Source of the DNA: Sorghum bicolor | Taxonomy: Eukaryota; Streptophyta; Magnoliopsida; Poales; Poaceae | Assembly (NCBI RefSeq): GCF_000003195.3 | Contig: NC_012873.2 | Coordinates: 66,659,615-66,723,614 of the forward strand | Length of the DNA stretch: 64,000 bases | Direction: 5' to 3' | Shown: positions 35,658 to 46,929 of the stretch, piece after piece | Layout: every line of letters begins with the position of its first letter | Position numbering within the stretch: the stretch's first letter is position 1 | Program-made: the position numbers and the translations under genes | The notes under the pieces: generated by a model | Told to the model about the DNA's origin: nothing | The model's database searches: none | The model's input: the letters and a program-made list of their open reading frames with translations, nothing else

Positions 35658-36302
35658 ATGGCTTTCGCTTCTTCTTTCTCCGCGCTATCTGCTGCGCTCT
35701 CTCTGACCACATTTCTGCTGCCGGTGTCGGAGAAACTCTCCCGCACCAACCATCAATCGTGGAAGGCGCAGGTGCAAGCGGCGCTGCGTGGAGCTCAACT
35801 CACCGACTGGCTGGAAGCAACAGCTCAGCCACCGGTGCGTTTTCTTCCCAAGAAGAAACCTGATGATGACAAGGAAGAGCCGGTCGTCAATCCTGAGTAT
35901 GGTTCATGGGTAGCAAAGGACCAGATCGTCCTCAGCTACCTCCTAACCAATCTGTCCAAGGAGATCCTTGGCCACGTCAACACGGAGGTCACGGCCAAGG
36001 GCGCATGGGCCAAGATTGAGGGCTTGTTTGCGTCACAATCCCGTGCGAAGATCATCTCAACGCGCATGGCGTTGACATCTGCCACCAAGGGAAGTTCCAC
36101 CATAAGTGAGTTCTTCACCAAGATCAAGGGTTTAGCAGATGAGATGGCGGCGGCAGGCCGCAAACTTGAAGATGAAGAGTTCGTGTCCTATGTGCTTTCC
36201 GGTCTAGATCAAGATTATGATTCGACCGTGTCTGCCATCGCGGCGCGTGTGGAGCCCATCTCCATCACCGAGCTCTTCACCCAGCTGGTCTCTCATGAAT
36301 AG
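35658..36302 (+). pseudogene. Copia gag, closed early by an in-frame stop
   Basis: A 214-residue reading frame that matches the UBN2/gag region of plant Copia elements (SWKAQVQAALRG, WVAKDQIVLSYLL, AKIEGLFASQSRAK, LADEMAAAGRKLEDEE, YVLSGLDQDYDS). It stops at TAG (36300-36302), but the same frame continues straight on into the zinc-knuckle and pol part. A C-to-T change at a Gln codon, which would lie in a CHG methylation context, would explain the stop. Confidence 0.88.
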
Positions 36303-38054
36303 CGGCTTGAGATGAGGAACGGTGGTAGTCAGTCATCTGCAAATCTGGCTACCAAAGGCAACCGCAGTGGCGGTAGCGCGCCAAGAGGTGGGCGCGGCGG
36401 CGGAGGACCCAATGGAGGAGGACGTGGAGGCAGCCGTGGCGGTTTTGGCCGTGGCAACATAGCTTGTGCACCGTTCCAGCCAGGAGTTGTCTGCCAGATC
36501 TGTGGCAAGGAAGGTCACCCTGCTCACCGCTGCTTCAAGCGGTTCAATGCCAATTTCAATGGTCCTCCACAGAAGACAGCATCAACGGCAACCACATCAA
36601 ACTACGGTGTTGACACAAACTGGTATATGGATACCGGAGCCACGGACCATATCACTGGTGATCTCGAGCGCCTGACCTTCCGCGACAAGTATCATGGTGG
36701 TGATCAAGTTCACGCTGCTAATGGTGGAGGTATGAAAATTATGCATATTGGTCATAGTACTTTATGCTCCCCTTCCAGTACCCTCAAATTAAAGAATATC
36801 CTTCATGTTCCCCAAGCACAGAAAAATCTTTTATCTGTTCATCGTTTTACATGTGATAACAATTGCTTTCTTGAATTTCATCCTCATCACTTCGCGGTAA
36901 AGGAGGAGGAGACGAGGAGAACCCTCCTCAGAGGCAGGTGTGAAGGTGGCCTCTACCCCCTATGCTCATCTCCAAGTAGCTCTTCGAATAAGCAAGCCCT
37001 TGGTGTTGCTAGATCTGCGACATCCTTATGGCATAATAGGCTAGGTCATGCTTCGGTTCCTATAGTGCATCGCATTCTTAGCCGCCATAGTATTCCCTTT
37101 GTTAATGATTTTAATAAAGGAGATGTGTGTAATGCTTGCCAAGAAGGCAAAGCTCATCAATTGCCATTTGCTAGATCAATGAATATTTCAGCTCAACCTT
37201 TTGAACTTGTCTATTCTGATGTGTGGGGACCTGTACCAGCATCTGTTGGCCGGCAAAATTATTATGTTAGCTTCATAGACGATCATACCAAATTTGTTTG
37301 GATCTATCTCTTGCGCCATAAATCTGAGGTTTTTCAAACTTTCCGCAATTTTCAGAGTCTAGTGGAAAGACAATTCGATAAAAAAATTCTATCTATGCAA
37401 ACAGACTGGGGAGGGGAATACCAATCTTTAAATTCCTTTTTCCAGCGCATTGGCATATCTCATCGTGTTTCATGTCCACACACACATCAACAAAATGGCT
37501 CAGCTGAGCGCAAGCATAGACATATAGTTGAGGTGGGACTTACTCTCTTGTCACAAGCATCAATGCCATTGAAATTTTGGGATGAGGCTTTTACTCATGC
37601 TGTTTATCTTATCAATCGCCTACCTTCACGAGTCATCAATAATGAAACACCTTTCTATCGTTTGTATGGGCGTGATCCTGAATATACTGATCTGCGTGTG
37701 TTCGGATGTGCTTGCTGGCCCAACTTGCGTCCATACAACACAAGGAAGTTACAATTTCGGTCCAAGCAATGTGTTTTTCTCGGAAATAGTATTCTCCACA
37801 AAGGGTTCAAGTGTCTCGATCCAAAAGATGGTCGAGTATACATCTCTAGAGACGTCATCTTTGATGAATCTGTCTTTCCCTTCAAAAAACTCCATCCTAA
37901 TGCCGGAGCACGACTTCGTGCGGAAATTCTTCTTTTACCTAATGATCTTAGAAACCCTTTAGTTCATCATGGGGATGCTACTGTACTTGATCCAAATGCA
38001 TATGCTTCTACTAACACTAATGATCTTTCAGGGGGCAGCGTGATGAACAATTAG
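36303..38054 (+). pseudogene. Copia gag end, protease and integrase
   Basis: Same frame as gag. In order: Gly-rich stretch; CCHC zinc knuckle CQICGKEGHPAHRC (about 36495); aspartic protease YMDTGATDHITGD (about 36625); GAG-pre-integrase HNRLGHAS...CNACQEGKAH; integrase core with SDVWGP, a TDWGGEY and NGSAERKHRH. The Asp, Asp and Glu of the integrase triad are present. The reading frame ends at TAG 38052-38054 because of a 1-base shift shortly before, near a run of five G at 38032-38036. Confidence 0.9.
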
Positions 38055-40108
38055 CTGCTCAAAATTTGGCTTCAAATGGTGATGTTTTCAGGTCAAACCA
38101 TGGTTTCAATCATTGTCATCACATGTGCCTCCCTCGGGGTGACAGCAGCCGGGTCGAGGCTGATCCGCCTGACACCGACCGAATCGAATTGGCATCGGGA
38201 TCGGGACAGCAGGTGGCGTCCGGTCAGTCCTCGCGCTCCACGTCGAGTCCACGCGTAGGGACAGCAGGGTTGTCGGCTAGCGGATCTTCTACGCAAGCGC
38301 CGACTCTGCTGCCCATCACCGGCTCTCCTCCGCGCGCCGCATCAGATCCAGGGCGGGAGTCGGTACCTGCTGCTGAGCACACAGATCTGACTGGATCAGA
38401 TGCGTCTGCTCCCTCGGCCGGTGCGGATGTGACTGCTGTGGTCTCTGGTGTTGCACCTTCTGAAGGGTCTGGGATTACAAGACCTGTTACTCGACTTCAG
38501 AGAGGTATTGTCAAGCCTAAGATTTATACTGATGGAACAATTAGATGGGGCATGCTTGCAGATTCAGTCACTACTGAACCAGTTTCAGTAGAGGCAGCGT
38601 TGCATGATCCAAAGTGGATAGAAGCTATGGATGTGGAACATCAAGCTTTGCTGAAGAATCATACATGGCAATTGGTGCCTAGACCCAAAGGTAAAAATAT
38701 TATTGGCAGTAAGTGGGTTTACAAAATAAAGCGCAAAGCAGATGGGTCGATCGACAGATACAAGGCACGACTAGTAGCTAAAGGCTTTAAACAAAGATAT
38801 GGTATTGATTATGAGGACACTTTTAGTCCGGTTGTTAAGGCGGCTACTATTCGTCTCATTCTGTCAATTGCTGTCACAAATGGATGGTCACTACGTCAAC
38901 TAGATGTACAGAATGCTTTCCTTCATGGTGTGCTGGATGAGGAGGTTTATATGGACCAACCACCAGGGTATGCAGATAAATCTTTTCCTGACTATGTGTG
39001 CAAGTTAAAAAAGGCCTTGTATGGGTTAAAGCAAGCACCTCGTGCTTGGTATGCTAGGCTTTGTGGCAAGTTGATTTCCTTGGGGTTTAAATCGTCCAAG
39101 GCAGATACTTCACTCTTCTATTATAACAAAGGAAATCAGATCATTTTTGTACTGGTTTATGTGGATGATATTATTGTTGCAAGTTCTTCTGCAGACGCAA
39201 CCAAAGCACTTCTTTTAGATCTACAACGGGATTTTGCCTTGAAGGATTTGGGTGATCTTCACTATTTCTTGGGAATTGAAGTCAAGAGGAATTCTGGTGG
39301 CCTAGTTTTGTCACAAAGTAAATATGCTACTGATATTCTATCACGGTCCGGAATGGACAAGTGTAAAGCAGTTGACACTCCTCTTCCTAGTACACAGAAG
39401 CTGAGTATTAAGGATGGTCAATTACTTTGTGCACAGGATGCTACGAGGTACAGGAGCATAGTCGGGGCACTTCAGTATCTCACTCTAACAAGGCCTGATA
39501 TCAGTTTTGCAGTTAACAAGGTTTGCCAATTTTTGCATGCACCTACTTCAACTCATTTTAGTGCTGTCAAAAGGATTTTGAGATATGTTCGGGGTACAGT
39601 AAAACTTGGTCTTCATATTCGAAAGTCAAAGAGTATGATGGTTAGTGCTTTCTCAGATGCAGATTGGGCGGGATGTGTTGATGATCGGCGTTCAACTGGG
39701 GGTTTTGCTGTGTTCCTTGGTGAGAATTTAATCTCCTGGACTGCTCGCAAGCAAGCCACAGTATCTAGATCGTCAACAGAGGCTGAGTATAAAGCGCTAG
39801 CTAATGCCACTGCAGAGATGATGTGGATTCAGAAACTATTAACAGAACTGCGCATTCCGCATCAAAAGGTTGCACGGTTATGGTGTGATAATCTTGGAGC
39901 TAAATATCTCTCTGCTAATCCAATCTTTCATGCACGAACCAAACATATTGAAATCGATTTTCATTTTGTTCGAGAAAGAGTAGCTCAAAAGCTACTGGAG
40001 GTTCGGTTTATTTCTTCAAGTGATCAATTGGCTGATGGATTTACCAAGTCTCTTTCAACAGTGAAGCTTTTACAGTTCAGACGCAATCTCAACCTTGTAA
40101 GTGGCTGA
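38055..40108 (+). pseudogene. Copia reverse transcriptase and RNase H
   Basis: Continues in the next frame (openly readable from 38066) to TGA at 40106-40108. Reverse transcriptase blocks [34 protein letters not shown] and the catalytic YVDDIIVA are intact; RNase H shows [19 protein letters not shown] and [11 protein letters not shown]. The whole polymerase part is free of stops, so this copy is broken only at two points. It may still be moved in trans by active relatives. Confidence 0.93.
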
Positions 40109-40110
40109 GA

Positions 40111-40121
40111 TTGAGAGGGGA
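40111..40121 (+). promoter_or_regulatory. Polypurine tract of the Copia element
   Basis: TTGAGAGGGGA lies directly before the 3' LTR, as needed to prime plus-strand DNA synthesis. Confidence 0.88.
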
Positions 40122-40346
40122 TGTTAGAAGATATGTTTCCTAACCTGTACGGCTAGCTAGTCTAGGCTTTCCTTAGAATAGTTAGCTTGTTCTTGTAGTA
40201 TAAGTTAACTTGTATCACAAGATGTAATCTCCCAGATCACGTTGTGATCTGATCTGTTGTACTTGCCACCGTAGGGGCTATTCTTACGCTATATAACATG
40301 AAGCGGAGAGACCCCAAAGGGTCAACTCGTTCCCTGTAATTTCACA
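40122..40346 (+). repeat. 3' LTR of the Copia element
   Basis: 225 bp; differs from the 5' LTR at three positions (ACGGCTAG/ACGGTTAG, TTCTTACG/TTCCTACG, AAGCGGAG/AAGCCGAG). CGATC follows at 40347-40351. Confidence 0.97.
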
Positions 40347-40446
40347 CGATCATGCATGGTAGGACATTAAAATATAGCTCCTTCTTCCATTGCATTGGTT
40401 CTGCAGAAGAATTCAGGGCGTGTTTTGGAAACATGGCTGAGGCCAG

Positions 40447-40934
40447 GGCCTTGTTTAGTTCACTCTGAAAACCAAAAAGTTTTCAAGATTCCCCGTCACA
40501 TCGAATCTTGTGGCATATACATGAAACGTTAAATATAAACAAAAACAAAAACTAATTACACAGTTTAGCTGTCAAACACGAGACGAATCTTTTGATCCTA
40601 ATTAGTTCATAATTGGATAATATTTGTCACAAACAAACGAAAGTGCTACAGTACCGAAAACTTTTCACTTTTCGGAACTAAGGCCTTGTTTAGTTCCCAG
40701 AAAATTTTGCAAAATTTTTCAGATTCCCCGTCACATCGAATCTTTAGACACATGTATGAAGTATTAAATATAGACGAAAATAAAAACTAATTGCACAGTT
40801 TGGTTGAAATTGAGGAGACGAATCTTTTGAGCCTAGTTAGTCCATGATTGGATAATATTTGTCAAATACAAACGAAAATGCTGCAGTGTAGATTTTGTAA
40901 AAATTTTTGGAACTAAACAAGGCCAAACAAGGCC
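40447..40934. mobile_element. Tourist-like MITE (outer copy) with another inserted near its end
   Basis: Starts GGCCTTGTTTAGTTCACTC; its last ten bases, AAACAAGGCC, are found after the inner copy at 40925-40934. Confidence 0.8.
40682..40924. mobile_element. Tourist-like MITE (inner copy)
   Basis: A 243-bp copy, GGCCTTGTTTAGTTCCCAG to GGAACTAAACAAGGCC, inserted in the terminal ACTAAACAAGG of the outer copy. TAA precedes it and (C)AA follows it. Confidence 0.85.
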
Positions 40935-42708
40935 CAGCTTCGTCCGCACACCTGCCCCAAGTGGCGCAAGTCCACTTGTTTGGTTGTCCACCAATTCGAC
41001 CAGGCCCAAAGTAAGTATCATGTGTTTGATATCGTAGTAGTCAGTCAGGTCTAACATCAACTAAGGCCTCGTTCGTTTTGGCCGGATTGGCCTGTTTTTA
41101 GGCCTGTTCCCGATGAATTATTGTAGCCCGTTTTCAATCTAGATGTGAATAAATGTGTTCGTTTTGGACTGATTTAAAATAAAAACTGACCTAAAATCAA
41201 AACTAGCTTCTTTTTTCCTAGTTTCCATGGCCCGGAATGAAACCGGACCTCCTGTTATCCAGATCAATTCTTGGCCCAAGTAGAGGAACGAGTGGAGGAA
41301 GTGGATCCACTTGATCCTAGCTTGAAACTGTTCAAGGGCTGCAACGATTCCTATGGAACCGAACAAACTCTTCCAAATACTTTGGGCCATCCTCCTCGGC
41401 ACAAAACCTAGAGGTATTGTTGTTCCACCTCATGGGCCCAAGAGCAGCACATGGTGCAACAGCAGCAGCACCAGCAACTACTGCTGCCCCAGCAACCTCA
41501 TTCAAGAGGTCTGCAATAGCTACAAACCCTCTCTAACCACCAACCACATCAATAGGAGCTGATTTGCTTGAGATAAATGGTGTGTGTTACGTCCAACTCT
41601 AGTTTCTATTGGTGTAACCTATATTGTGAAAGTTGGAGTACATATATAAAGGTTTTGATAAATTGGTCGTAATTTTATTTTGAACCCACAAGCACAGAGA
41701 CAGTGCTCATTTAATTGATAGGAGGCTCATTGTAGTAACTTGATCATGCCATTGTTGTAAACGTCTTGTTTTTGGTAAATCAATGAAGCAAGTTGATTGG
41801 TTACGTTTAGAGCATCTCCAACAGTTTGCTATAATTTACTTGCTGAATTGATGAATCTAGCAAGTTAATAAAAGAAACAACAACTTTAAATTTTACTCCT
41901 CTCAAACAGTTACAAATAATGACTTTCTAAAATTTTAAATTTTATAGTAGGATAACATCTATTTTTTTTAATTAGAGCCGATCATGTCACTCATGGCGGC
42001 GACTGTACATCACGTCAGGCGTCCTTGCTTTACCGGGTGTTGTTCAATGGCACCATAGAGAGGCATTGCTGCTCTGCTCTGCAAGACAAAGGCCAGACGA
42101 CGGCAGGTCTGTACCGGTGGCGGCCGGACCAAAGACCAGCGAGGAAATAGATTCACGCCAACAATATATCTCGTGGCAATAGAACTCTTTCGCACGAGAA
42201 GTCACGTGAAAAAAGGTCCACAAAGGATGGATAAGGAGTTCTCTCGACTTTGAAAAACTTATAAGTTAAGGAGGATATTTGACAACTTTTTATTTTTTAA
42301 GAAAGTCTTTTTACCAAACTGTTGGAGGAGGCTTTTTTCTCTTTTTGCTAAAAAATTAAGATAGGAAGTTATTTTACCAAACTCCTGGAGATGCTCTTAA
42401 ATACTAGTGTGAGTTAGGTTGGAGGAAAATTCATAATGTAGAATTCTCGTAACTATGATGCAACGTATACTGATTTTATGGTAATTTCAGTTATTCTTGT
42501 TACTTATCATCGTCAACCAAAATCTCGTACATGTATTTGTAAGTTATATGAAAACTCATAATATAGTTTTTTTTTAAAAAAAAACTCATAATATAGAGTT
42601 TTTCGTATTTCTCGTAAACACGCCCTTAGTTTTCAGCTGAGCAACTATTCATCTTGTGGTCCACAACTAGACGTTGGGTCATACAACCCCTTGCTAAATT
42701 TTAGCCAG
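40935..42708. other. Intergenic DNA with a further MITE-like block
   Basis: From 41064 (GGCCTCGTTCGTTTTGG) to about 41375 (GAACCGAACAAACTC) the ends look like weak inverted repeats of another GTTCGTTTTGG-type element, with no clear target duplication. The 41810-42396 element is listed separately. At about 42690-42780 a CTAATTTTTAGTCA-type stretch resembles a MITE end. No gene seen. Confidence 0.5.
41810..42396. mobile_element. MITE with GAGCATCTCCAA ends, TTA target duplication
   Basis: 587 bp bounded by GAGCATCTCCAACAG and CTGGAGATGCTC and flanked by TTA (41807-41809, 42397-42399). A relative with the same ends and flanks lies at 51130-51405, so this is a separate family from the GGCCTTG MITEs. 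Confidence 0.8.
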
Positions 42709-42795
42709 CTAATTTTTAGTCACTTTAGTAGTTAAATTTCCAAACACACTAACTAAAAATAAGCTAAAATAGTATAAGCAGCAACAAGCAGCAAC

Positions 42796-43293
42796 CTTTC
42801 CTGGAGATTGCTTCCCAAAAGAATGGTGAGCAGGCAAAACTGCAGATTGCAAAGCAGGGGAGGGTGTAGCTGCAGCTGCAGCTGGAGATGCAGATTGGGA
42901 AGCACACTGGGCGTGAGATGTATTGTTTTGATGCTTCAGAGTTCGTTCCTGTGACTGCAAGCTGCCTGCACCAGCTTTCTTCAAGCTTGTAGAAGTAGAA
43001 CTGGCACTTTCTCCACGAGAAGAAGTACCCCCTTTGCTTTGATCATTTTCAAACCTCCTCCGCACATACACAAGATGGTCATTTGCCCCTGGTTTGCTCA
43101 GCGTGTGATGGTTGGTCAGACTCAAGGGGCCATAAGGTTGTGGTCGCTTTATGCCAACTGTAGCAGCAACTTTGTCTTTAGGAAAATGAGAAGTTGTGGG
43201 TTGCTCATTAACAACATTGTTGAGCTGTTTCGGAGACTCCCTCAATGCTGCCTTTTTCTCTGAAATTGAGTGCGGGTTGTCACCAGCAGGCAT
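42796..43293 (-). CDS. Unrecognised Ser/Ala-rich protein, first coding exon only
   Basis: Starts at ATG 43293 and reads MPAGDNPHSISEKK, then a low-complexity Ser/Gln/Ala-rich protein with a HLVYVRRRFE motif at about residues 73-82. It can be read 166 codons to a donor-like GAAAG|GTTGC at 42795, or to a stop at 42709 if unspliced; no second exon was found downstream, where MITE-like DNA begins. An acceptor CCAG about 45 bases before the ATG and a donor CACCTG|GTACGC at 43921-43922 point to a 5' UTR intron and a leader exon at about 43923-44040. That leader exon faces the U2 snRNA promoter. Function unknown; it may be a truncated gene. Confidence 0.5.
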
Positions 43294-43696
43294 GGTGCCT
43301 CAACCACAAAGCAGCCTGGATCAAATTATACAGTCATCAGTAGCATTTAGTCATAATAAGTGTATAAGAGTATCAGTTACCAACAAGCATGAAGAGTCTG
43401 AAGGCAAGTGAACTTGCTAAGTCAACTGTAACATTTAGGTTTTTCATTTTTGTCTGTTATGCTTGTTGTGCAGGTTCCACCCACAATCTGATGCAGCATT
43501 ACATACCTCCATAACAGAGTTATGCGACTTTGCTCATTTTGTTTTCTTAGAACATTTTTATCACAGAGTAGTGAGGATAAAGGCCCCAAGCAGCAAGATA
43601 TGAATAAACCACAACACAAACATGACGACATTACACTGGAGACGCAAACTGACGGCTCCTTTGAGCCTAGGAATTTCATAGCTATCAAGCAAACAT

Positions 43697-43811
43697 GAAG
43701 CAGGGGCGGATCCAGTATATGAAATGGGTGTACAGTGTACATACGTCCTCTCGATTTTTTTTTCTTTTTTGCAAAACGAAAACTTCGAATTCAGTGTGTA
43801 TATAAACATGT
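43697..43811. mobile_element. hAT-like remnant in the 5' UTR intron
   Basis: Begins CAGGGGCGGATCCAG, a terminal sequence shared by many grass hAT-type elements (compare CAGGGGCGGA at the window's right edge). Its other end is not clear. Confidence 0.45.
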
Positions 43812-44089
43812 AAGTGTGTCAGATGATAGGACCCAACTCACATCAGATCTGGATACAGATAACTTACATTAGGGTTTGTGATACTCGGTTTCACACAGCG
43901 GAAAGGAAGGAGAAGGGCGTACCAGGTGGAAGCTCGTCGCCGGGGAAGAGCCCGACGAGGAGGGCGGCGCCGACACGAAGAAGCCACGAGCCCACGAGAG
44001 AGAGTGAGAGACCGAGGATGAGGGAGGGGACTCTGACTTTGTTTTTTTAGCACCAGAGGAAGGGGGTGAACTGGCTTAGTCCAGAAGGC

Positions 44090-44281
44090 GACCTTCTGGG
44101 CCGTCCGAGCAGCGTGGGCTGCAAGCTTCGTAATGGGCCGTAAGAAAATACGTATGCAACTCCGAACGGCAGAGCAACAGCGCTGCGCTGCGCTGCGCTC
44201 GGCCTCGCGTCCGGTTCCTCGCAGGTAGTACCACCTCGCTAGCTGAAGGCGGATGAGCCAGTCGAACGAGCTATAAAATAA
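44090..44281 (+). promoter_or_regulatory. U2 snRNA promoter (MSP-like, USE-like and TATA elements)
   Basis: TATAAAATA at 44272-44280 lies about 30 bp before the U2 start. GTACCACCTCG at 44227-44237 is an imperfect match to the plant upstream sequence element RTCCCACATCG, with the roughly 35-bp spacing to TATA known for RNA polymerase II snRNA genes. Further up, TGGGCC/TGGGCT occurs three times (44097, 44115, 44134), matching the reverse of the monocot-specific promoter element RGCCCR. Spacing and order fit a pol II snRNA promoter; element names are from known plant snRNA genes. Confidence 0.75.
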
Positions 44282-44304
44282 GGCGCAGGGCTCCGTTATG
44301 AAGC

Positions 44305-44502
44305 ATACCTTTCTCGGCCTTTTGGCTAAGATCAAGTGTAGTATCTGTTCTTATCAGTTTAATATCTGATATGTGGGCCATGTGCCCACTTTGATATTAA
44401 ATTTATCTTTTGTGGGGGAGGGGCCGTCACAGTGGCTTGCCACTGGGTCCCTCGAGCGTCGCTCAGCCGTTGCACTGCTGACCGGGCCTGGCGCACCCAA
44501 CC
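44305..44502 (+). ncRNA. U2 spliceosomal snRNA
   Basis: Starts ATACCTTTCTCGGCCTTTTG and follows plant U2 closely through GCTAAGATCAAGTGTAGTAT. GTAGTA at 44338-44343 is the branch-point pairing sequence. Stem-loop IIa (GTGGGC/GCCCAC) and the GATATTAAATTTAT linker are present, and the 3' part ends GCGCACCCAACC, closing stem-loop IV. Length about 198 nt fits plant U2 (about 196). The Sm-site region reads TTTATCTTTTGTGG, with a C inside the U-run. The snRNA pairs with the intron branch point in the major spliceosome. Confidence 0.95.
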
Positions 44503-46929
44503 AAATCTAAATTAAGCTATGCCAAATTGCATTGGTCCAGTATGGTTGTCTCCAGCAACTTGCCTACGTTTTTTCATGATTTTTGGCGGACATTTGTCCC
44601 CTTCACAGTTGGGCTTTCTTTGGGCCTGAGTAGTATAGGTTATATTTGCCGTCTACGTTTTATCTGGGCCCGTTTGTTTCAGGTTGGATTGGTGCAACTA
44701 CGGGCCTCTTTGTAGCTGTTTTTTTGTCAAACAATTATTTCTAAAACAATTTTATAGTGAAACTTTTTTTTTCTCTTACAAAGGCATGAGTTCGGATGAA
44801 GCTGAAAAATTAGCTTATTGCAGCTCTCCTCATTTCTCTCTCATCTATATAAGAAGCAGTTGGTGAAACTATTTTACTAAATATTTTTTTCCAAAAATAG
44901 CTTAGTTTCATCTAGAAAGTTACTTATGAAGCTATTTTATAAAAAACAGCTTTACTAGTGAAATTAAGCTGTGTCAAACAACACTTACTTATGTTTGATT
45001 TACAACGATGACTAGTGTTGGGTAGACTATACACTGCTTACCTCGTAGTTTGTTTTGGTCAAGTGAGTACCTCGTAGTTTGTTTTGGTCAAGTGAGAACT
45101 CGTGTAGTTGTTACATAACACCTAGTAGTTGGGAGGACCTAAACGGTCTCAGTGATCACTGGCATAATGGGAGATTTGCCACTTTGAAGATGGCAAATGG
45201 ATATAGTGAAGCTTGAGCTTTGTTGACTCAAGACAACTTAAACTCTTTAATTTGTGCTTCAACATGCATTTATGAGGGTGTCCATTGACCTTGATACCAA
45301 AGATAAAAATCCAGTTGACTCTTGTTCACTCTCTTGCATTGCATTCTTGTTATGTTTACTTGCTAACAACTAAAATCTAATCTTTTACTAGTTTGCCCTT
45401 TCAGTTGCTAGGTTTTATATTTCTAGACCTTAAGGACAATATTTGTTACTACAGTTTTGCTAAGGACTCGGTTTAGTTTGTTAGCCCTAACGATGAGACT
45501 TGGTGTTCTTACTTAATTCTTGGATTATAGATATGTAAGGGATGGTGAAACAATGTTTCATGTTAAAGTCGTTGCTTTAAAATTTTAAGGCCCGTAATTC
45601 ATCCATCGAGCCATTTGATTCTTTAGGTCAGAGGCAACAGTGTGACCTGTTATCAAAAGTGTCCTGCCCAATACAACTAGTGCCGTTCCAAGACTGAACC
45701 ACATGTTTAAACATTCTATCGATATACTCGAACTATGGACGAATGAATCGAAGTCCGCCCATTGGTTCGACTGTGATTATGCCTGACTCAAAACCATTAG
45801 GGCGTCCTCAACAGTTGAGTCGGCATCTATCTTATATGAGTCATGCCATTGTCATTTCATCATATGAACCTCACATGTAAATGATATTTTATTCTACATC
45901 TTCTCTCCTTCTTCTCTAAGTCTTTATAAGTAGGTGACTACCTCATTTTTTGAGCGAGATAGGTGTTGAGATAAGAGATAGTCTCTTCTCTTTTTCATAT
46001 TCTCTTCCACCTAAGAAAAATGATAACATGAATTATTATGAGCTAGCTGAAGTGGCACTGTTCGGGATTAGGCATGGTGTTCGTAAGATGAGACGGTGGA
46101 GTCAGACACGCAACCAACGGGCAACGCGTAGCAACTGTTGCAAAAATTTTACAGACAAATCTAAGCCAAATGAACAGGATATAGGGTGCTTCAATTCTAA
46201 GCCAAATGATGCTGGTGCAATCAGAAGAAGACCTGCAAGGAAACATTACTCACTCCGTCGTGCTCTAATCTCCTCCGTTCTGTTCCCATAGGAATCGATT
46301 TCCGCGCGATAGATGCGGTTTCCTTCCCGGGCGGAATTTGTCTTTTTGGGGGATGTTTTGCACATCCTCTGGTGGTTATTATTGTTGCTCGCAATTTCCA
46401 CGCAAAAGGATCACGTGAAAGATTTCTTCTTTTCCTTGAGAAAGAACAGGATATTGTTATTAAATAAATTATACATAATTAGGAGGGTTCTTATGCATAG
46501 TTTATTTACAAGCGATGGAGTCTTGATTTGTTATAGGAAGGGAAAACTCTACTTGTAGAATCAGCGATTGCCATCGTGTTTCTATCATTGTACAGTGTAC
46601 ACAAGTACACACTGCATACCCTCTTCTTAGAGCATGTTTGGTTCCCTGCATCCCTTCAATCAGGCTCCTGGATATAGGTATCCGGTGATTGTTTATCTGT
46701 TCTCCTTCCTCGGCCAGGCTGCGCTCGTGCAAAAGGAGCCCCTTGGCCAGGCTCTAGAGGAACGGCCGATTCACGCATTTTGCTCAGGCCTGGCTCCCTC
46801 CGTGCTCTCGCGTGTGCGCGCTCGTCAAAATCGTCTGGCGTTCCACTAGTGCAAACTCGTACTCCATGCAAATAGCAAATGGGATACCACTAGTGCATTC
46901 CTGCAAACTCGTACTCCATGCAACTCACC
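44503..46929. other. Intergenic DNA after U2
   Basis: No gene is supported. A 29-bp tandem duplication lies at 45039-45096, and a direct repeat TGCAAACTCGTACTCCATGC occurs twice at about 46850 and 46902. GTTTGGTTCC-like sequence at 46635 suggests a decayed transposon end. Confidence 0.5.
45039..45096. repeat. 29-bp tandem duplication
   Basis: TACCTCGTAGTTTGTTTTGG plus nine further bases is repeated twice without a mismatch. Confidence 0.92.

Larger units (their letters stand above)
35397..40346 (+). mobile_element. Ty1/Copia LTR retrotransposon, nearly complete
   Basis: A 4,950-bp element with identical-length LTRs (225 bp, 3 substitutions), a CGATC target duplication on both sides (35392-35396, 40347-40351), a primer-binding site, gag-pol coding region and a polypurine tract. 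Order protease, integrase, reverse transcriptase, RNase H is the Copia order. The coding region is broken by one stop codon (36300) and one frameshift (near 38036). With the rate often used for grass LTRs (1.3e-8 per site per year), 3/225 differences give about 0.5 million years. Confidence 0.96.
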
